Below are positions 42,799 to 50,505 of a stretch of 64,000 nt of DNA, piece after piece. Made by a program: the position numbers and the translations under genes. Each line of letters begins with the position of its first letter. Position 1 is the first letter of the stretch. Origin of the DNA: Bacteroidales bacterium (GTDB taxonomy: Bacteria > Bacteroidota > Bacteroidia > Bacteroidales > P3); NCBI GenBank assembly GCA_017479385.1, contig JAFVCE010000013.1, positions 1 to 64,000 of the forward strand. The letters are read 5' to 3'. The notes beneath the pieces were generated by a model. That model had not been told where the DNA came from. It ran no database searches and was given only the letters and a program-made list of their open reading frames with translations.

Positions 42799-43284
42799 AT
42801 GTATCAAAATAAGAGCACAGTAAGCTGGTTTGCAGCCAAGGTTTTCTACAACAGAACCTTGCCCGTGAAGCGTGCCCTCGACGAAGCAAAAATCGAGTAC
42901 TATTGCCCCGAAAAAGTGGTTCAGTCGCTGATTTTCATTAAAACCGACACCCTTTCGGCAAGATTGTTAGAGCAACGTTTTTTCAGTAAAATGTGGTTCT
43001 ATCGCACCATGGACGGTGCAGGGCTGGCTCGGATAGCCGACCGCGAGATGGAGTTGTTCATGTTCGTAACCTCGTCGGGCGAAAAGGGGCTGACCTACCT
43101 CGGCGACGACAAGCCCGAGTACCACACTGGCGACCGCGTTAGAGTTATCGATGGCCCTTTCAAAGGGGCCGAAGGCTACATAAAACGAATTAAAAAAGAC
43201 CGCCGATTGGTGGTGTCTGTGGCCGGCGTTGCTGCCGTCGCCACGTCATTTATACATCCTGATTTTCTGGAGATTATAAGCTAA
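42799..43284 (+). CDS. NusG-like antiterminator (UpxY family)
   Basis: This 161-residue specialised NusG paralogue has an N-terminal NGN domain (VSWFAAKVFYNRTLPVKRAL, QSLIFIKTD) and a C-terminal KOW domain (TGDRVRVIDGPFKGAEGYIKRIKKDRRLVVSVAG). UpxY proteins head capsule loci in Bacteroides and prevent premature termination of that operon. I chose ATG 42799 (GGAG about 11 bases upstream) over an in-frame GTG at 42790. It is the first gene of a plus-strand locus that extends past the window edge. Confidence 0.88.
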   Translation: MYQNKSTVSWFAAKVFYNRTLPVKRALDEAKIEYYCPEKVVQSLIFIKTDTLSARLLEQRFFSKMWFYRTMDGAGLARIADREMELFMFVTSSGEKGLTYLGDDKPEYHTGDRVRVIDGPFKGAEGYIKRIKKDRRLVVSVAGVAAVATSFIHPDFLEIIS

Positions 43285-43294
43285 GCCTAACTAC

Positions 43295-44467
43295 ATGAAA
43301 GAACCTTTGTTTCCACTACGATACGAGCCCGACATGGTCGAGAACTACACCGAGGATGGTGTGGTCAACGGAGCGCGGCTTGATTTGTCGTCGGTGGAAG
43401 ATGAAGAGGTGCGCAACTTCTTTGCCACAGTGAAAGATATGTCGTTTGCCGACACGCTGTTGTGGCTTAGCCGCAATGCTTCGCGGTTGGGGCAAAACAT
43501 ATTTGTGACCGATGTTGCCACTTGCACTACCGAGGAGATGAAGCGCGCTGCCGCAGGCGACCGTCCGAAGCTTATCGTCATCTCGCGTCCGCTCCATACT
43601 ATCCAGTATTTAGACGAATTTCTCACTACCGCCAACAGCATTCTGGCCGATGGCGGTTACCTCTATTGCAACGCCATGACGGCCGTCTTGAAACGCCAGA
43701 TGCTATTGCGTCGTTGGCCGTGGGGTGTGTCGCACCTCCTCGTGATGCTGCATTATGTGTGGCACAGAGTCATGCCCAAACTCAAGGCTACCAAAGGCCT
43801 GTATTATGCCGTGACGGGTGGCAAGAACCGCACCTTTAATCGTGTCGAGATTATGGGCCGTGTTTATAAGGCAGGTTTCGACGTCGAGGACGAGCAGTTC
43901 CGCAGTGGCCACTATTTCGTTACTGGCCGCAAGGCTCGCAAACCCATCGTGGGCAACGAGCCAAGCGAGTCGCCAGTCGTAGCCTTGCGTCGCGTGGGTA
44001 AAGGCGGGCAAGACATTGTGGTCTATAAATTCAGAACCATGTATTCCTATTCCGAATACATACAGCCCTACGTATATGAGCGCCAAAACCTCAAAGTTGG
44101 TGGCAAGATGAAGGACGATTACCGCATAAACTTCATTGGCAGGCTATTACGACCAATATGGCTCGACGAGCTGCCCATGATATACAACCTGATTAGGGGC
44201 GATATCAAGCTTATTGGTGTTCGCCCGCTGTCGCACCACTATTTCGGTCTCTACACCCCCGAAATGCAGGAACTCCGAGTTAGGGTGAGGCCGGGCCTAC
44301 TCCCACCGTTCTACTATGAGCGGCAGTTGCCACGTACGCTCGACGAGATTCAGGCCTCGGAACGTCGCTACATCGAAGCCTACTTGGAACACCCGTTCCG
44401 CACCGACTGGCGGTACTTTTGGGGTATTTTGTTCAATATCATTTTCCGACGCCACCGCAGCTCATGA
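43295..44467 (+). CDS. Sugar-phosphate transferase-like protein with methyltransferase-like N-terminus
   Basis: This 390-residue protein has a C-terminal half carrying signatures of polyisoprenyl-phosphate sugar-1-phosphate transferases (WbaP/PglC type): RRVGKGGQDIVVYKFRTMYS, RINFIGRLLRPIWLDELPMI, GDIKLIGVRPLS. The N-terminal half (about 30-200) looks like a methyltransferase-fold domain (ILADGGYLYCNA, RVEIMGRVYKAGFDVEDEQF) and replaces the usual membrane-anchoring helices. It probably starts glycan assembly on undecaprenyl phosphate, or is a non-membrane relative with a changed role. Its stop overlaps the next start. Confidence 0.75.
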   Translation: MKEPLFPLRYEPDMVENYTEDGVVNGARLDLSSVEDEEVRNFFATVKDMSFADTLLWLSRNASRLGQNIFVTDVATCTTEEMKRAAAGDRPKLIVISRPLHTIQYLDEFLTTANSILADGGYLYCNAMTAVLKRQMLLRRWPWGVSHLLVMLHYVWHRVMPKLKATKGLYYAVTGGKNRTFNRVEIMGRVYKAGFDVEDEQFRSGHYFVTGRKARKPIVGNEPSESPVVALRRVGKGGQDIVVYKFRTMYSYSEYIQPYVYERQNLKVGGKMKDDYRINFIGRLLRPIWLDELPMIYNLIRGDIKLIGVRPLSHHYFGLYTPEMQELRVRVRPGLLPPFYYERQLPRTLDEIQASERRYIEAYLEHPFRTDWRYFWGILFNIIFRRHRSS

Positions 44468-45324
44468 AAAACGACGACAAATATTGGTCGACAGTCATCA
44501 AGCCCAAGTCGAGCCTGTTTTCGGTCGACTGGGGCGAGTTGTGGCAATACCGCGACTTGGCGGCCATGTTTGTGCGTCGCAACATCACCACACAGTATAA
44601 GCAAACCGTACTTGGACCGCTTTGGTACTTGGTGCAACCAGTGCTGACGGTGGTGATGTATATGTTTGTTTTTGGCGGTATAGCCAAGATTTCGACCGAT
44701 GGGTTGCCACAGCCGCTGTTCTACCTTTCGGGAGTGTGCTTGTGGGGATATTTCAGCGATTGCTTGAATAGGACCTCGAACACGTTTGTCGATAACGCTG
44801 GCATTTTTGGCAAGGTCTATTTCCCCCGATTGATTGTCCCTATAGCCAATGTGATTTCTAATTTGGTTCGCTTCGGAATTCAGTTGGGCCTGTTCTTGAT
44901 AGTGTATTTGGTCTATCAGCTCTTCGTAATGCCGGGCCAAATCCACACCAACATCTACGCGCTACTCTTCCCGCTGCTGGTCGTCATGTTGGCCGGCCTT
45001 GCGCTGGGTTTCGGAATACTTTTTTCGAGCCTCACTACCAAGTATCGCGACCTGCAGCTCTTGCTCTCGTTTTTTGTCTCGCTATGGATGTATGCCACCC
45101 CGATAATATACCCCATGAGTACCGTGACCAATAGCTATGCCAAGCTCGCCATGTCGCTCAATCCGCTCACTGGCATCGTCGAGGCGTTCAGGTACGGGGT
45201 GCTCGGCGTAGGCAACTTCAGTTGGGGCTTGCTGGCCTACAGTTTTGTTTTTATGGTTGTGTTGCTGCTGGTGGGAGTGGTTCTGTTCAACAGGGTGCAA
45301 CGCTCGTTTATGGATACGGTATGA
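44464..45324 (+). CDS. wzm: ABC polysaccharide exporter permease (Wzm)
   Basis: This 286-residue inner-membrane permease exports undecaprenyl-linked O-polysaccharide. The N-terminal motif LAAMFVRRNITTQYKQTVLGPLWYLVQPVLTVV is diagnostic of ABC-2/Wzm, followed by six membrane helices. It couples to the flanking genes by ATGA overlaps at 44464 and 45321. The ATPase partner Wzt is two genes downstream. Confidence 0.93.
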   Translation: MKNDDKYWSTVIKPKSSLFSVDWGELWQYRDLAAMFVRRNITTQYKQTVLGPLWYLVQPVLTVVMYMFVFGGIAKISTDGLPQPLFYLSGVCLWGYFSDCLNRTSNTFVDNAGIFGKVYFPRLIVPIANVISNLVRFGIQLGLFLIVYLVYQLFVMPGQIHTNIYALLFPLLVVMLAGLALGFGILFSSLTTKYRDLQLLLSFFVSLWMYATPIIYPMSTVTNSYAKLAMSLNPLTGIVEAFRYGVLGVGNFSWGLLAYSFVFMVVLLLVGVVLFNRVQRSFMDTV

Positions 45325-46346
45325 CCCATGTCGAGCAAAGCAACTGTTTGTTAGCCTTATTGCGAAGCGCATGGCATTTGCCAACGGGCTACGATTTCAA
45401 GCCGCTCGCTGCCAGCGAGTGGCAACAACTGTTCAGAACGGCGTGCGACAACAACGTCCGCGCCATAGTGGCCGACGGGGTCCGAAACGCAGGCCTCGAG
45501 GTGCCTCGAAATGTTTGGCTGCCATGGCTTGCCGAAGTGGCAGCGGTTGAGGAGCGCTACGCCGAGCAACGCGAGGCGATGGCAACCTTGTCTGCATTCT
45601 TTTCGGCCCACGGGTTGCCTGTTTTGGAACTCAAAGGGGGCACACTTGCAGCGCTCTATCCAGAGCCCAAGCACCGCGAGTCGACAGACCTCGACATCTA
45701 CCTCTTCGGTCAGCACCGCCAAGCCGACGCCCTACTGCGCGCCGAATTCGGTATTGATATTATGGACGACGGCTATCACCACACCAAGTTCGCTTTCTGT
45801 GGCGTAACGGTCGAGAACCACTACGCTTTTCTCAACACCACGGTTCGCAACCGTGGCTACGAGCAGCGTCTGCAGCAGCACGTGCCATCGGCCACGTTCA
45901 ACGCCCTCTTCCTTTTGCGCCACATGGCCGACCACTTCGCCTCGTCGCGCATAGGGCTACGCCACTTGCTCGACTGGATGGCCTTTGCCGAGCAGGCTCG
46001 CGCCGAAGTGGATTGGGACGAAGTGGCCTCGGCAGTCGCGCCAATGGCACAGTTTGTGGGAGCGGTGCAGACTTTAGTGCACCGCTGGCTGCAGCAAGAA
46101 CCCATCGGCCAGTTGCCCTATAGCCACGACGAAGAGCTCTTAGTTCGCGTGGCGAACGACATAGTTTATGGCGAATTTGCGCAGCGCCACCACGACAACG
46201 AGGACCTCTCGCGCCTTGTGTGGAAGTGGCACCGCTACCATGCCAATAGCTGGAAACGGCACCTGGTGGGCAACACCGCTGCCGACACACTCGGCGCAGT
46301 GCTTTTCCACCTGCGTCATCCGCACACCATATTGCATAAATCATAA
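45321..46346 (+). CDS. Nucleotidyltransferase-fold family protein
   Basis: This 341-residue protein matches the uncharacterised nucleotidyltransferase family seen in Bacteroidota glycan loci (PF14907-like). LELKGGTLAALYPEPKHRESTDLDIYLF carries the DxD of the catalytic site. LFLLRHMADHFASSRIGLRHLLDWMAF is a helical C-terminal signature. The substrate is unknown. It lies between wzm and wzt, with an ATGA overlap to wzm. Confidence 0.8.
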   Translation: MTHVEQSNCLLALLRSAWHLPTGYDFKPLAASEWQQLFRTACDNNVRAIVADGVRNAGLEVPRNVWLPWLAEVAAVEERYAEQREAMATLSAFFSAHGLPVLELKGGTLAALYPEPKHRESTDLDIYLFGQHRQADALLRAEFGIDIMDDGYHHTKFAFCGVTVENHYAFLNTTVRNRGYEQRLQQHVPSATFNALFLLRHMADHFASSRIGLRHLLDWMAFAEQARAEVDWDEVASAVAPMAQFVGAVQTLVHRWLQQEPIGQLPYSHDEELLVRVANDIVYGEFAQRHHDNEDLSRLVWKWHRYHANSWKRHLVGNTAADTLGAVLFHLRHPHTILHKS

Positions 46347-46357
46347 TAAGAACACCA

Positions 46358-47650
46358 ATGGCAACCGCCATCGAATTCGAAAATATTGGCAAACTCTACC
46401 GCTTGGGGCTCGTCGGCACAGGCACCTTGAGCCACGACCTGAAGCGGTGGTGGACGACCTCAATACGACGTCAACCCGACCCTTACCTGAGGATAGGGGA
46501 GCAGAACGACCGCTCTGTTCGAGGCCAAAGCGACTATGTTTGGGCACTGAAAGATATCGACTTCAAAGTAGAACAGGGCGACGTGGTGGGCATCATCGGT
46601 CGCAACGGGGCCGGCAAAAGTACCCTGCTCAAAATCCTTTCGCGCGTCACAGCTCCCACAACAGGCACCATCCGAGCCCGAGGCCGCATTGGGTCGCTGC
46701 TCGAAGTGGGCACTGGTTTCCACCCCGAGATGACAGGCCGCGAGAACATCTACCTCAACGGCGCCATCCTCGGCATGACCAAAGAAGAGATAACTCGCAA
46801 ACTCGACGAAATAATCGACTTTAGTGGCTGCGAGCGCTACATCGACACCCCTGTCAAGCGCTATTCGAGCGGCATGATGGTGCGTCTCGGCTTTGCTGTA
46901 GCCGCCCACCTCGACCCCGAGATACTGGTGGTCGACGAAGTCTTGGCCGTCGGCGACGCCGAATTCCAAAAAAAAGCCATCGGCAAGATGCAAGACATAA
47001 GCAAAGGCGAAGGCCGCACCGTGCTCTTAGTCAGCCACAATATGGCAAACATTCGAAGCCTCTGTAACAGGTGTGTGGTGCTTGATAAGGGCGTAACAAC
47101 ATTTGTTGGCGATACCGGCGAAGCCGTTGCCTACTACACTCAGACGTTCAACATTGTTAAGTCACAACACGTGGTTGTTACCGACGCAATGCGCGACATG
47201 GGTAGAACTATGGCTGCTAAAATGATTTCTGTCAGCCAAGTGAAAGAAAGTTGCACCTATGCCTCCGACGAGGACATTGTGCTGAGAATCAAGATTGAGT
47301 CGAGCATAAACATTTCGGAATGCAGGGTGAATTGTACGATTGATTCGTCGTCAGATACTCCAATCTGTACAAATTCGTCGGTTAATTTCTTCGATATATC
47401 GGCTGGCGAGACCAAAGAGATAGAATATACAATATTGAACCCTGGCCTTACTTGGGGCAAGTATTCGGTCTCTTTCTCGGTTGGGACAGGCAACATGACC
47501 ACGGGCGAAACCAATTTCGACGTGGTAAGGAACGCAATTTTTTTCGAGATAGACCGCCCATCGGCAACTTCGAACACTGCTTATGCCAAGTGGAACGCCG
47601 ATAGTTGGGGCAATATCTACCTCCACACAAAGCAAAAAATCATCAGTTAG
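46358..47650 (+). CDS. wzt: ABC polysaccharide exporter ATPase (Wzt) with C-terminal carbohydrate-binding-like domain
   Basis: This 430-residue protein has an ATPase domain with GIIGRNGAGKSTLLKILSR (Walker A), RYSSGMMVRLGFAVAAHLDPEILVVDEVL (signature, Walker B) and VSHN (switch His). Residues 250-425 form a Wzt-C-like beta-sandwich that would recognise the finished glycan. A 15-base match to the dispersed repeat core (CGACCTCAATACGAC, 46454-46468) falls in the variable loop before the Walker A (residues about 33-37). GC falls sharply in the C-terminal domain, as expected for a variable specificity module. Confidence 0.92.
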   Translation: MATAIEFENIGKLYRLGLVGTGTLSHDLKRWWTTSIRRQPDPYLRIGEQNDRSVRGQSDYVWALKDIDFKVEQGDVVGIIGRNGAGKSTLLKILSRVTAPTTGTIRARGRIGSLLEVGTGFHPEMTGRENIYLNGAILGMTKEEITRKLDEIIDFSGCERYIDTPVKRYSSGMMVRLGFAVAAHLDPEILVVDEVLAVGDAEFQKKAIGKMQDISKGEGRTVLLVSHNMANIRSLCNRCVVLDKGVTTFVGDTGEAVAYYTQTFNIVKSQHVVVTDAMRDMGRTMAAKMISVSQVKESCTYASDEDIVLRIKIESSINISECRVNCTIDSSSDTPICTNSSVNFFDISAGETKEIEYTILNPGLTWGKYSVSFSVGTGNMTTGETNFDVVRNAIFFEIDRPSATSNTAYAKWNADSWGNIYLHTKQKIIS

Positions 47651-47652
47651 GC

Positions 47653-48561
47653 ATGGAATATGTGTCTATAGCAAAGCTTGCCGAGATAATCAGGCGCAAC
47701 ATAAGTCGCGTTCCACGAACTACCGACCTTGTGGTTGGCGTACCCCGTAGTGGGATGATTCCTGCTGCCATCATTGCGCTCAGCCTCAACCTAAGGTTCA
47801 CCGACCTCGACTCGTTCGTTGAAGGGCATATCTATGGAGCAGGGCATAGCAGTGAATCAATTCGGCATAATGACTACAGAAACATACTCGTTGTTGACGA
47901 CAGTATTGCCACTGGCCGTTCTATGGATGAGGTAAAAGAACGCCTCAAACCGTTTGAGGGGGAATATAATATTACCTATGCCGCAATACTGGCCTCCGAT
48001 GTAGACCATCCGCAAATCGATTTTTACATGGAAGTGATTCCTCATCCACGCTTTTTCGAGTGGAATATCTGGAGAAACCACGTCATGCACTCTACAATGG
48101 TAGATATTGATGGCGTGTTGTGCGAAGACCCAGAAATTGACGATGACGGCAAAGAGTACATCAATTTCCTCAACACTGCAGCTCCAAAATATATACCACA
48201 TCTAAAAGTCGACACCATAATTAGTTGCAGGTTAGAGAAATACCGTCAACCGACAGTCAATTGGCTCTCGGCCAACAAGGTTGAATATAACAACCTTGTT
48301 CTACTTGATTTGCCCGATAAGGCTTCTCGCATAAAATGGGGTAATCATGGCCAGTGGAAGGCTTCTCACTACGCTAATAGCGATGCAACACTGTTTATCG
48401 AGAGCTCGGCGCGGCAAGCCGAGATTATTGCGCGGCTTTCCTACAAGCCGGTGTTCTGTATAGAGACCAACCAACTGCTACATACCCTCCCGCAGCCGTC
48501 TCTAATCAAGAGGGCTAAGCGCAGAGCAAAGAATATTATGAGCGCCCTATGCAATATGTAG
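47653..48561 (+). CDS. Phosphoribosyltransferase-HAD fusion protein
   Basis: This 302-residue protein has an N-terminal type I phosphoribosyltransferase domain with VVGVPRSGMIPA and the PRPP loop ILVVDDSIATGRSM. From about 150 a HAD-like domain begins MVDIDGVLCEDP (DxDG motif I) and continues VDTIISCRLEKYR (motif II-like). The start at 47653 lies 2 bases after wzt. It is AT-richer than its neighbours and probably imported with the end of wzt. It may make or process a ribose-phosphate-derived glycan precursor; the substrate is unknown. Confidence 0.75.
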   Translation: MEYVSIAKLAEIIRRNISRVPRTTDLVVGVPRSGMIPAAIIALSLNLRFTDLDSFVEGHIYGAGHSSESIRHNDYRNILVVDDSIATGRSMDEVKERLKPFEGEYNITYAAILASDVDHPQIDFYMEVIPHPRFFEWNIWRNHVMHSTMVDIDGVLCEDPEIDDDGKEYINFLNTAAPKYIPHLKVDTIISCRLEKYRQPTVNWLSANKVEYNNLVLLDLPDKASRIKWGNHGQWKASHYANSDATLFIESSARQAEIIARLSYKPVFCIETNQLLHTLPQPSLIKRAKRRAKNIMSALCNM

Positions 48562-48659
48562 GGTTCTGAAAATAAAGTATCATGAGCAGGTTAGGCATCG
48601 TTGTCGGGCCGAAGTACAGATTGTTAACGGTTTCATAAAAGTAAAAACAGGTTCCGGTT

Positions 48660-49529
48660 ATGGCTGATTTGTGTGCAGAAGGGCTCTATGTTGTCACCGC
48701 TCGGGTTTGCGAGCGGCGGCCACTTTTGGGCACGATTGAGGGCAACGAAGAGGCGGCCACAGTCCGGCTCTCGCCCCTCGGTGGCGCGGTCGAGGCCGAA
48801 ATCGAAGCCCTCGGTAGTCTGCACCGCCTCGTTGCGGTGTGCCAACACGTCGTCATGCCCGACCATGTTCACTTCATCCTGCAACTGCTTGGCCGTGTGC
48901 CGCGGTCGTTTTCGGCCGCTGCGGTGGCCGACGCATGGTGCCATCGCTGCAACGAGGCGGCCGGCCTGCCCTCGCCGCTGTTCGACGAAGGGTGCGCCAT
49001 CAGCCCCATCGCTTCCGAAGGGCAGTACCTGCGCCTGGCGCGATATATAGAGGATAACCCCCGCCGACGCATTGTCGAGCAGGCTCATGCCGAGTGGTTC
49101 ACCCTTAGGCGTGGCCTCGAAGTGGGCGGACACACGTTCGACGCCATCGGCAACACAGCCCTCCTCGGCCGCTCCATGATGGCTGTTCGCTGCCACAGCC
49201 GTTGGAGCGACGAGCACTTGGCCGACTACACACGCCGTTGCCTCATCGCGGCGCGGCAGGGTTGGGTGCTGGTCGGGGCTTTCATTTCCGACGCCGAAGC
49301 GGCCATCGGTATCGGCGCCGTCGAAGACGGCGCCGCAATCATCCACCTCGTCCGAGGCGGCCTCGCCAACGGCTACAAACCCACCATCAACGCCTTCTAC
49401 ACCTGTGCCGAGGGCCGTCTGCTCCACCTTTCGCCCTTCGCTCCCGACGAGCCCCGTCGCCTTTCGCGCACCAAGTGCCAAACCCTAAATTCGCTGGCCG
49501 AGCAGCTGGCCGCAACCAACCCCGAATAG
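48660..49529 (+). CDS. RAYT/Y1-transposase-like HUH protein with C-terminal DprA-like extension
   Basis: This 289-residue protein has an N-terminal REP-associated tyrosine transposase-like domain: GLYVVTARVCERRPLLG, then the HUH motif VVMPDHVHFILQLL, and RYIEDNPRRRIVEQ. The segment where RAYTs carry the nucleophilic Tyr reads PLFDEGCAISPIASEGQ and lacks a Tyr, so strand cleavage may be lost or displaced. Residues 185-285 (GWVLVGAFISDAEAAIGIGA, GGLANGYKP, CAEGRLLHLSPF) recall a DprA/SLOG-type Rossmann domain. A dispersed repeat copy starts about 26 bases after the stop. It interrupts the glycan operon. Confidence 0.75.
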   Translation: MADLCAEGLYVVTARVCERRPLLGTIEGNEEAATVRLSPLGGAVEAEIEALGSLHRLVAVCQHVVMPDHVHFILQLLGRVPRSFSAAAVADAWCHRCNEAAGLPSPLFDEGCAISPIASEGQYLRLARYIEDNPRRRIVEQAHAEWFTLRRGLEVGGHTFDAIGNTALLGRSMMAVRCHSRWSDEHLADYTRRCLIAARQGWVLVGAFISDAEAAIGIGAVEDGAAIIHLVRGGLANGYKPTINAFYTCAEGRLLHLSPFAPDEPRRLSRTKCQTLNSLAEQLAATNPE

Positions 49530-49555
49530 GCCCGCAAACCAACCCTCCTCGGCTC

Positions 49556-49623
49556 CCAATTAAAGAGGGGTCAAGGTCGGGTTAAGGTCGTATTAACATC
49601 GAAGAATGAACAAGTTTTCAACA
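49556..49623 (-). repeat. Dispersed repeat copy R6 overlapping a glycosyltransferase start
   Basis: AGAGGGGTCAAGGTC and the 45-base block 49579-49623 identical to 88-132. The block includes the ATG at 49606 and the first six codons (MNKFST) of the next gene. Confidence 0.88.
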
Positions 49624-50505
49624 ACCTCAGGCGCAACCCAACACCCACTCTTCTCGGTCCTCATTGCCAACTACAACAATGGCCGCTACCTGCAGGAGGC
49701 TATCGACAGCGTCCTCTCCCAGACCTACACCAATTGGGAGGTGATAATTGTCGACGACGGCTCCACCGACCATTCGCCAGAAGTCTACGCCCGCTACCAG
49801 TCCGACCCGCGGTTCCACATCTACTACAACGAGCGTAACCGCGGCTGTGGCTACACCAAGCGCCGCTGCGCCGAGCTGGCCAATGGCGACATCTGCGGCT
49901 TCCTCGACGCCGACGACGAGCTCCTTCCCGCCGCCCTAACCCTCCACACTGAGGCCCACTTGGCCAACCCCAAAATAGCCCTTGTCTTCTCTCGCAGTCG
50001 CCATTACGACGAGGAAGGCAATGCCGTTGGCGAGTGCGCACCAATAGTTCTCGAAGATGGTGAGACTATCTTATCTCACAAAGACAAGGCGGCTTGGAAT
50101 TTCTCTTCATACAGCAACGAGTTGTATCACAAAACCGAAGGAATATCGGCAAAATTGCAGGCCGGAGTCGACCAAGATTTATATTTCAAACTCGAGGAAG
50201 TCGGCGAGGTCAAGACCATCGATGCCTTTACCTACAAATATAACCATCGCAACGACAAAGCCATTACAAATCAAACTGTCAAGCTTTGGTACTGGAACAT
50301 GGTTGCGTTGAAAGATGCATACCTCCGTCGAGGTCTGAACCCGGATACAGAGATGTACGAGTACTGGGAGCGTGTTGTCGCAAGCTTAGAAAGCGACGCA
50401 GCCTACCGCAAAGAGTTAGAAATCCGAAACACAACCACCTACCGCCTGGGTCGAGCGTTGATGACTCCAGCGCGGCTTGTCAAAAAACTCTTTTCTCATG
50501 AATGA
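49606..50505 (+). CDS. Glycosyltransferase family 2
   Basis: This 299-residue GT-A enzyme has FSVLIANYNNGRYLQEAIDS, VIIVDDGSTDHSPEV, GCGYTKRRCAELANGDICGF and the nucleotide-sugar motif LDADDELL. The first residues MNKFSTTSGATQH come partly from repeat R6; the canonical fold starts at about residue 16. The C-terminal tail TTYRLGRALMTPARLVKKLF recurs in the next two enzymes. It overlaps the next gene by 8 bases. Confidence 0.92.
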   Translation: MNKFSTTSGATQHPLFSVLIANYNNGRYLQEAIDSVLSQTYTNWEVIIVDDGSTDHSPEVYARYQSDPRFHIYYNERNRGCGYTKRRCAELANGDICGFLDADDELLPAALTLHTEAHLANPKIALVFSRSRHYDEEGNAVGECAPIVLEDGETILSHKDKAAWNFSSYSNELYHKTEGISAKLQAGVDQDLYFKLEEVGEVKTIDAFTYKYNHRNDKAITNQTVKLWYWNMVALKDAYLRRGLNPDTEMYEYWERVVASLESDAAYRKELEIRNTTTYRLGRALMTPARLVKKLFSHE

